Origin: CAG-390 sp045633005
GTDB taxonomy: Bacteria > Bacillota > Clostridia > Oscillospirales > CAG-272
NCBI GenBank assembly: GCA_045633005.1
Contig: JAZQXT010000087.1
Span: 1 to 19,359, forward strand
Reading direction: 5' to 3'
Length of the DNA: 19,359 nucleotides
Shown here in pieces: positions 15,122-19,359 of this stretch; within the stretch, counting starts at the first letter, position 1; the number at the start of each line of letters is the position of its first letter. The notes under the pieces were generated by a model that saw only the letters and a list, made by a program, of their open reading frames with translations, did not search any database and was not told the DNA's origin. The position numbers were made by a program, and so were the translations under genes.

Positions 15122-16267
15122 ATGGAAAGAAAAATATATACCGTGCTGTGCGGCGCGGATAGGCTTGACGAGGCGCAGGAGCTTTTAAGGGGCAGAAGGT
15201 GTGGACTTATGACATCTGCCTCGGGCGTTGACAAGCGCGGCGTTCCTACCTACGTAAAGCTTGCAGAAAAATATAACCTTACCGTTTTGTTTGCACCCGA
15301 GCACGGAATACATTCCGTGCATCAGGCGGGCGGCTGGGGCGGCACGCAGATAGACGCTGAAACGGGCTGTCCCGTTTACGATATCGGAGGAGGGAAGAAT
15401 CCCGAGATAGATAAAGCCCTCTCGCTTTGCGATATCGTGATATACGATATAGCCGACGTAGGCGCAAGGTTTTATACCTATATCTATAGCCTTACCCACA
15501 TTATGACGGAGTGCGCCGCGCGAGGCATTCCCGTGCTGGTGCTCGACCGCCCCAACCCCATAAGCGGAAGTCTTGACGCTATCGAGGGCGCGGTGCTTGA
15601 CGAGAGCAGATTTTCAAGCTTTATAGGTAAATACGCCCTGCCCGTGCGCTATTCTATGACGGTTGGCGAGTTCGCAAGGTATATAAACGATAAAAAGCAG
15701 ATCGGCTGTGACCTCCACGTGCTTCGCGTGAGCGGCTGGGAGAGGGAAGCGTACGCCGATATGACGGACCTTCCGTGGTACAATCCCTCGCCAAACATTC
15801 CGACGGTGGATTGCGCGGTTAATTATATAGGCACTTGCATTTTTGAGTCCACCAATATCTCGGAGGGGCGGGGAACTACGCGCCCGTTTGACATAGTCGG
15901 AGCGCCGTTCGTGGACTCCCGACGCCTCGCGGAGCACATGAACTCTCGCGGACTTGACGGCGTGTTCTTCAGCCGCGCGTATTTTACCCCTACGTTCAGC
16001 AAGCACGCGGGAAAGGTATGTGAGGGGGTGCAGATAAATATAACGGATAGAAGAGCCTACAGCCCTCACAAGTGCGGTCTGCACCTGCTTGCCGCTATGC
16101 GCGAGTATCCTGAGTTCACTTGGGACGAGTGGGGAATATGCGAGCGCTACGGTAGGGATACTCTGACCGCTTGCGAGAGATACGACGTTGACTCGGTCGT
16201 GCGCGGCGAGGCGGAGGATATCGAGCGCTTCAAAAAAGATATTCGCGCATATCTTATGTATCAATGA
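15122..16267 (+). CDS. DUF1343 protein, NamZ-like exo-beta-N-acetylmuramidase family
   Basis: A 381-residue protein of the family (PF07075, GH171) whose Bacillus subtilis member NamZ removes terminal N-acetylmuramic acid from peptidoglycan fragments. Family blocks are GLMTSASGVD, FAPEHGIHS (PEHG at 59-62, with Glu60 at the expected catalytic position), VYDIGG, DVGARFYTYIYSL, LDRPNPISG, YNPSPNIPT and SEGRGTTRPFDIVGAP. It has no signal peptide, while the B. subtilis enzyme is exported, so it probably acts on imported muropeptides. AGGAGA at 15112-15117 fixes the start. With only 17 bases to the upstream terminator, it is probably transcribed by readthrough from the antiporter gene. A GH3 gene at the window start would be its natural enzymatic partner. 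Confidence 0.88.
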   Translation: MERKIYTVLCGADRLDEAQELLRGRRCGLMTSASGVDKRGVPTYVKLAEKYNLTVLFAPEHGIHSVHQAGGWGGTQIDAETGCPVYDIGGGKNPEIDKALSLCDIVIYDIADVGARFYTYIYSLTHIMTECAARGIPVLVLDRPNPISGSLDAIEGAVLDESRFSSFIGKYALPVRYSMTVGEFARYINDKKQIGCDLHVLRVSGWEREAYADMTDLPWYNPSPNIPTVDCAVNYIGTCIFESTNISEGRGTTRPFDIVGAPFVDSRRLAEHMNSRGLDGVFFSRAYFTPTFSKHAGKVCEGVQINITDRRAYSPHKCGLHLLAAMREYPEFTWDEWGICERYGRDTLTACERYDVDSVVRGEAEDIERFKKDIRAYLMYQ

Positions 16268-16340
16268 TTTAATATGTGAGAAATTGAAGTTTTTTGTCGA
16301 AAAAAATCAAAAATTTTTCGAAATATCTTTGATTTATATA

Positions 16341-16369
16341 TTGACAAGAGCATTGATTTTGATTATATT
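16341..16369 (+). promoter_or_regulatory. Promoter of the rubredoxin gene
   Basis: TTGACA (16341-16346), a 17-base spacer and TATATT (16364-16369), 5 of 6 in the -10 box. The leader from here to the ATG at 16453 is about 77 bases, with GGAGG at 16442-16446. Confidence 0.83.
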
Positions 16370-16452
16370 ATTAGTGAACGATTTTCAGCGAGGCAGCAAC
16401 ACTCTTTTGCGCCCCGAAATCAGATATTATTTTTATATTTCCGGAGGAAAAA

Positions 16453-16647
16453 ATGGTTATTCACGTATGTAATCTTTGTGGCTACGAGTACAAGGCATCT
16501 GAGGGATGCCCCGATAGCGGAATCGATCCCAACACCGAGTTTGAGGATCTTCCCGAGGATTGGGTATGCCCCCTTTGCGGTGCAGGCAAGGAGGAGTTTG
16601 AGGAAACTCAGGTTGCCGACGACGATAAGGACGGCGAGGATTACTGA
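16453..16647 (+). CDS. Rubredoxin
   Basis: A 64-residue one-iron electron carrier. Cys6-x-x-Cys9-Gly-Tyr and Cys39-Pro-x-Cys42-Gly are the four iron ligands; FEDLPEDWVCP is the classic middle segment with the conserved Trp37. It carries an extra Cys19 where rubredoxins commonly have an acidic or small residue, and an acidic C-terminal tail of about 14 residues beyond the usual end. Likely partners in anaerobes are rubrerythrin, superoxide reductase or flavodiiron proteins in oxygen and peroxide detoxification, but none is adjacent. It has its own promoter and terminator, so it is a single-gene unit. Confidence 0.96.
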   Translation: MVIHVCNLCGYEYKASEGCPDSGIDPNTEFEDLPEDWVCPLCGAGKEEFEETQVADDDKDGEDY

Positions 16648-16656
16648 TAACGATTT

Positions 16657-16684
16657 ACCGCGCGGAAAAACCGCGCGGTTTTTT
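16657..16684 (+). terminator. Intrinsic terminator of the rubredoxin gene
   Basis: ACCGCGCGG (16657-16665) and CCGCGCGGT (16671-16679) form a perfect GC-rich stem around an AAAAA loop and are followed by six T in total. It lies ten bases after the stop codon. Confidence 0.95.
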
Positions 16685-16729
16685 AATTTTGTTTAAACCA
16701 ATGGTTGATGAAAACTTTTACGAGCCTAA

Positions 16730-16758
16730 TTGACAATCAACCGAAAAAATGCTATACT
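16730..16758 (+). promoter_or_regulatory. Promoter of the attenuated leader and ABC-class ATPase operon
   Basis: TTGACA (16730-16735), a 17-base spacer and TATACT (16753-16758), with an extended -10 TGC. The strong match implies constitutive initiation, which fits control by attenuation downstream. The distance from the -10 box to the ATPase ATG is about 330 bases, filled by the leader. Confidence 0.88.
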
Positions 16759-16803
16759 GTTAGCGTAATCAAATTACAAATTCAATCAAAGGAGGCGATT
16801 ATT

Positions 16804-16857
16804 ATGATGAACACTTATATTTATCGGATGTCATATGTATCGCCTGCGGTATGCTGA
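16804..16857 (+). CDS. 17-residue leader peptide of the attenuator
   Basis: MMNTYIYRMSYVSPAVC, ending in TGA. It is preceded by AAAGGAGG (16788-16795), an excellent ribosome binding site, eight bases before the first of two consecutive ATG codons. Codons 7-10 contain attenuator region 1 (16823-16831), so a ribosome on this ORF must interfere with the RNA fold. Codons 12-14 include ATCGCCT (16839-16845), which can pair with AGGCGAT (16793-16799) in the ribosome binding site itself. Three Tyr codons occur at positions 5, 7 and 11. No known function for the peptide; I infer a sensor ORF like those before erm or ABC-F genes. It is not recognisably one of the known leader peptides. Confidence 0.78.
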   Translation: MMNTYIYRMSYVSPAVC

Positions 16858-16883
16858 ACGCAAGGTTTATATAGTTTTTGATG

Positions 16884-16909
16884 CACATCCGATCTCGGGT
16901 GTGTTTTTT
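16884..16909 (+). terminator. Attenuator terminator 1
   Basis: CACATCCG (16884-16891) and CGGGTGTG (16896-16903) form an 8-base stem with one G-U pair and an ATCT loop, directly followed by six T (16904-16909). Located 27 bases after the leader peptide stop codon. Confidence 0.85.
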
Positions 16910-16949
16910 GTTTGCCTAAAAACTTTCTTTGGCGAACGTATAGCTTTAT

Positions 16950-16976
16950 GCACCCGTAGGGGTGCTTTTGTTTTTT
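16950..16976 (+). terminator. Attenuator terminator 2
   Basis: GCACCC (16950-16955) and GGGTGC (16960-16965) form a 6-base GC-rich stem with a GTAG loop, followed by TTTTGTTTTTT (16966-16976). It lies 112 bases before the ATPase start codon. Confidence 0.83.
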
Positions 16977-17038
16977 GTGGAAAGCCCTCGAATATGAGTC
17001 AAACGGAAAATTCAGCAAAACCGAAAGGAGAATTTTTT

Positions 17039-17128
17039 ATGATGACCGCAATTACGACACTTTTGAAAAATGAAAGAGGGGATGCCCATGAAGAGATTAA
17101 AAAACAAAATATTATCTATGGAGCCTAA
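17039..17128 (+). CDS. Short upstream ORF overlapping the ATPase start
   Basis: A 29-residue frame (MMTAITTLLKNERGDAHEEI...) preceded by GAAAGGAG (17023-17030), a better ribosome binding site than that of the ATPase itself, at 8 bases from the ATG. Like the first leader it opens with two ATG codons in the context ATGATGA. It runs out of frame through the ATPase start (17088) and stops 40 bases inside it. It could be a second leader or a translational coupling ORF. Alternatively it marks the original start of an ancestral gene, since altered. No homology is recognised. Confidence 0.45.
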   Translation: MMTAITTLLKNERGDAHEEIKKQNIIYGA

Positions 17129-18899
17129 CACGACCACATATAAGGCGATGTATGAAGGCAGTATGACTATCGTTGATCCTGCATCAACAATTCCGGCGTA
17201 TGTGGATTACAGCTCTACTTATTACAACGAAAGCATTGGATTCGATATATCTACCACGCACAAGCTGGCGCAGGATAAGCCAACGGTGGTGATCAGTATT
17301 CCTTGTAGTACGCTTGGAATTGATATTCCGGACAAATCCACAGCGAACGTAGAAGCGGACTTTTGCCTCCGTGCTTTCAAAAAATACATTGATGAGCTAA
17401 ATGCTGAACTTTATAACCGCAGCCGACCCGATAACGAAAACGGCAAGTATTATCTGTGTGCGCCGGGTGGAGAGATCATAAAAAGAAACACGGCGTATTT
17501 TGCACTGTGTCCGCAGAAGGATTATACTAACGGTCCGGGCTCAAAGGTTTATATTTTATCTGACGGAATATCCCGACAACCGCTTATGTGTCTTTGTATA
17601 CGTGTTCAAGTGCAACTGCCGAAAAGGAATATTAAAAAAACCTTGCGTATGTTGTGCAAAGACCTTCCGGATGCCGTTAATCGCTTTATTATGAATTTCG
17701 ATATCAATACATTTATGAGCGCAACCGAGCTTGCGCAAAAACAATCGGCTATCAGAGAATGGCTGAAAAATAGCGACTATTGCGCTTTTGTTGCCAACGG
17801 CAGCATTCTTCCTCGTGCCAAAGGCACAGATTTGCCGATGCTCGATGCGATTCCGTTCAGATCCACGCCCGATGATGAAATTGAGATTTTCGGTGTCCGC
17901 GGTATGGGAATCAAAAAGGGCGTTACCGTCATCACAGGTGGTGGTTATTCGGGCAAATCCACCTTACTTGATGCGATATCCGCTGGTATTTATGACCACG
18001 CGCTTGGTGATGGGCGCGAGCTTTGTATCACAGATGAAAGTGCGGTTACCATATCCGCAGAGGATGGGCGGAGTGTAAAGCACGTCAACATTTCGCCCTT
18101 TATCAAATGGTTGCCGGGAGGTGATACTAGTGATTTCTCCACCGATCACGCATCGGGTTCGACCTCGCAAGCGGCGAACATTATGGAGGCTGTAGACTGT
18201 AATGCCAAGCTGTTGCTTATTGACGAGGACAGAAGTGCTACCAACTTTATGATCCGTGACCGCATGATGAAGGAGCTGATCGAAAAAGAGCCAATTACGC
18301 CCTTTACCGATAGAGTAAACGAGCTTCATAAGACCCATGGTGTTTCCATTATCCTTGTTATAGGTGGTAGCGGAGAGTATCTTTCTGTTGCAAATAAGAT
18401 CTATATGATGGAGGATTATTTGATTCACGACGTAACCGAAAAGTCCAAAAACATCTGTAGTTCTTATAATGTGAGTACCGTATTGCCGTCGTCTGCAAAT
18501 TGGCAACAATGCAGAGCACTTTATTCAGATGGTTTTTCGTCATATCCCGATGGTCGTGGAAGCGAAAGACTTGAAGTTTCGGATATGGGATTTATCATTA
18601 TCGGTGACGAAACAATAGACGTTCGCGGACTTCACGATATAGTTTCTCCACGTCAGCTTGATACGCTCGGATTTATGCTTCGCTATCTTGAAATAACAAA
18701 CAACGATAAAAAAATAGATATTCAAGGAAAGATACACGATTTGTACACACGAATCTACAAGGAAGGAATAGATTTTCTTTACTCTCCATTTTTTACTACA
18801 TGTGAGAGATTCCTTGACCTGCCTCGAAAGCAAGAGCTTATGGCGCTTATCAACCGTATGCGAAGGATCAATATGGTAAAGGGCGGTGATACGATATGA
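17088..18899 (+). CDS. ABC-class ATPase of the PF09818 family
   Basis: A 603-residue soluble protein of the family annotated only as 'predicted ATPase of the ABC class'. The ATPase core carries FVANGSILPR, GMGIKKGVTVITGGG, Walker A GGGYSGKST (284-292), the family block GDGRELCITDESAVTI, SAEDGRSV, ISPFI, a signature-like ASGSTSQAANI (355-365), Walker B LLLIDED (375-381) followed by RSATNFMIRDRMM, EPITPF and VIGGSGEY. The N-terminal ~230 residues are divergent from the usual family start, and a C-terminal domain (~480-603) contains IDVRGLHDIVSPRQ. GAGGGG six bases upstream selects the ATG at 17088 over those at 17070 and 17082. A Trypanosoma relative, MRB1590, binds RNA. It lies behind a tandem attenuator and overlaps an XRE gene by ATGA. 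Its cellular role is unknown; by eye its codon use is less GC-biased than that of the 5' genes. Confidence 0.9.
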   Translation: MKRLKNKILSMEPNTTTYKAMYEGSMTIVDPASTIPAYVDYSSTYYNESIGFDISTTHKLAQDKPTVVISIPCSTLGIDIPDKSTANVEADFCLRAFKKYIDELNAELYNRSRPDNENGKYYLCAPGGEIIKRNTAYFALCPQKDYTNGPGSKVYILSDGISRQPLMCLCIRVQVQLPKRNIKKTLRMLCKDLPDAVNRFIMNFDINTFMSATELAQKQSAIREWLKNSDYCAFVANGSILPRAKGTDLPMLDAIPFRSTPDDEIEIFGVRGMGIKKGVTVITGGGYSGKSTLLDAISAGIYDHALGDGRELCITDESAVTISAEDGRSVKHVNISPFIKWLPGGDTSDFSTDHASGSTSQAANIMEAVDCNAKLLLIDEDRSATNFMIRDRMMKELIEKEPITPFTDRVNELHKTHGVSIILVIGGSGEYLSVANKIYMMEDYLIHDVTEKSKNICSSYNVSTVLPSSANWQQCRALYSDGFSSYPDGRGSERLEVSDMGFIIIGDETIDVRGLHDIVSPRQLDTLGFMLRYLEITNNDKKIDIQGKIHDLYTRIYKEGIDFLYSPFFTTCERFLDLPRKQELMALINRMRRINMVKGGDTI

Positions 18900-19111
18900 C
18901 TATACCCACCTACCACATAACGATTGCGGAGAAAATCAAGGCGTATCGAAACGAAAACAATCTTTCTCTAAAGGAATTTGGTGAGCAGATTGGCGTATCC
19001 CCGCAGGCGGTCTATAAGTGGGAGCAGAATACCTGCTATCCCGATATTATCTTTCTGCCGCACCTTGCGCAGATTTTGGGATGTACGACAGACGATTTTT
19101 TCGTGATGTAA
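18896..19111 (+). CDS. Small XRE-family helix-turn-helix regulator
   Basis: A 71-residue DNA-binding protein consisting of little more than an HTH-XRE domain: IAEKIKAYRNENNLSLKEFG, then the recognition part IGVSPQAVYKWEQNTCYPDI and the closing helix LPHLAQILGCTTDDFF. Its ATG overlaps the stop of the ATPase gene in ATGA (18896-18899), and only a weak GGGCGG lies upstream, so translation is probably coupled. It could autoregulate the operon, or control other genes; it has no effector domain or obvious dimerisation domain. Immediately after its stop comes an array of hairpins and then a terminator. Confidence 0.9.
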   Translation: MTIPTYHITIAEKIKAYRNENNLSLKEFGEQIGVSPQAVYKWEQNTCYPDIIFLPHLAQILGCTTDDFFVM

Positions 19112-19125
19112 AAAAAGAGCATTAT

Positions 19126-19281
19126 CAAGGCGCAAGCCTTGTATATTATCAATTCCGAAGGCGTGTATGGAATCAAGCCGCAAGGAAATGCACGCTATCG
19201 CGTGATGCCATACCGTCGCAAAGCGACGGATTCCATTCACCGCACTTCGCGCGGCGATTACATACCAATCCTTCGGATTGG
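19126..19281 (+). repeat. Array of nested hairpins after the XRE gene
   Basis: Four perfect small hairpins and one imperfect hairpin lie close together: CAAGGC-GCAA-GCCTTG (19126-19141); CACGC-TATC-GCGTG (19191-19204); CCGTCGC-AAA-GCGACGG (19213-19229); CCGC...GCGG with internal mismatch (19240-19254); CCAATCC-TTC-GGATTGG (19265-19281). An outer stem ATGGAAT (19167-19173) with ATTCCAT (19230-19236) encloses the second and third, giving a multibranched fold; an alternative GTATGG (19165-19170) with CCATAC (19208-19213) also exists. No start codon with a ribosome binding site makes a convincing gene here. It resembles the palindromic arrays scattered in gut Firmicutes genomes: a repetitive element, a structured 3' UTR or a non-coding RNA. 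Confidence 0.72.
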
Positions 19282-19285
19282 ATAG

Positions 19286-19315
19286 AAAAAAGCAAGTCTT
19301 GCGACTTGCTTTTTT
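19286..19315 (+). terminator. Intrinsic terminator closing the ATPase-XRE operon
   Basis: AAAAAAGCAAGTC (19286-19298) and GACTTGCTTTTTT (19303-19315) form a perfect 13-base stem around TTGC. The A and T arms make it usable on both strands. The remaining 44 bases of the window hold nothing I can identify. Confidence 0.92.
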
Positions 19316-19359
19316 CTGGCTAATAACTGTAATTTTGATACAAGGTTCAATCAAAAATA

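Larger units (their letters stand above)
16823..16976 (+). promoter_or_regulatory. Tandem transcription attenuator with alternative pairings
   Basis: Five segments form two exclusive sets. Region 1 (16823-16831, ATCGGATGT) is a perfect 9-base complement of region 2 (16885-16893); three further pairs form with a bulged C. Region 2 also overlaps the 5' arm of terminator 1, whose 3' arm is region 3 (16896-16903, CGGGTGTG). Region 3 can pair with region 4 (16949-16956, TGCACCCG) over 8 bases including two G-U pairs. Region 4 contains the 5' arm of terminator 2, with region 5 (16960-16965) as 3' arm. So 1:2 plus 3:4 excludes both terminators, while 2:3 plus 4:5 forms both. The pairings are seen; the ribosome-driven switch is inferred. 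Confidence 0.75.

Noticed and set aside
16297..16321. Inverted repeat TCGAAAAA...TTTTTCGA before the rubredoxin promoter
   Set aside because: Eight AT-rich pairs with a 9-base loop and no following T-run; easily expected by chance in this A/T-rich gap, so neither a terminator nor an operator is claimed.
16696..16706. Short palindrome AACCAATGGTT upstream of the attenuator promoter
   Set aside because: Eleven bases, about 24 upstream of the -35 box; too short and isolated to call an operator for the XRE protein without comparison.
16835..17128. Open frame of 97 codons across the leader
   Set aside because: Its upstream part runs through both terminators and has no ribosome binding site; only the final 29 codons, with their own site, are plausible.
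19126..19281. CRISPR array or tRNA-like gene
   Set aside because: The hairpins differ in sequence and spacing, there are no identical direct repeats with unique spacers, and no tRNA anticodon or T-loop features can be assigned.

Overview
The window looks like a chromosomal segment of an anaerobic Clostridia-type Firmicute, probably an uncultured gut lineage. The reasons are strong AGGAGG-type ribosome binding sites, consensus TTGACA-17-TATAAT promoters, many U-tract terminators, a ylxM-ffh-rpsP-khpA cluster in Firmicutes order, an L-lactate dehydrogenase, a small rubredoxin, and a methionine synthase without its C-terminal reactivation domain. I see no rRNA, tRNA, CRISPR array, insertion sequence or phage gene.

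Layout. Positions 1-8694 (+) hold a GH3 beta-N-acetylhexosaminidase-like gene, metF and metH (tightly spaced, the last pair overlapping), a copper ATPase with its small metallochaperone, and dxs. Positions 8718-13624 (-) hold ldh, an unrecognised helical protein, then khpA, rpsP, ffh and ylxM (transcribed from ylxM towards ldh, with two terminators), and an SGNH/GDSL hydrolase. Positions 13795-16647 (+) hold a CPA2 sodium/proton antiporter, a NamZ/DUF1343 family protein and a rubredoxin.

The most interesting part is 16730-19315 (+). A strong promoter is followed by a 17-codon leader ORF, two intrinsic terminators and a set of mutually exclusive pairings (regions 1:2 and 3:4 against 2:3 and 4:5), which is the design of a tandem transcription attenuator controlled by ribosome position. 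It precedes a second overlapping short ORF, a 603-residue member of the poorly understood 'ABC-class ATPase' family (PF09818-like), and an HTH-XRE gene coupled to it by an ATGA overlap. The unit ends in a roughly 200-base array of nested hairpins and a perfect terminator. The leader resembles in principle those of ribosome-targeting antibiotic resistance genes. I therefore infer that this ATPase is induced by translation stress.

How the genes fit together: metF and metH form the methyl-folate to methionine branch. copA and copZ form a copper efflux pair. The GH3 enzyme and the NamZ-like protein, both without signal peptides, could form a peptidoglycan fragment recycling pair although 14 kb apart. 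ylxM, ffh, rpsP and khpA serve protein targeting and ribosome or RNA functions. All assignments come from reading motifs; no database search or folding calculation was run.
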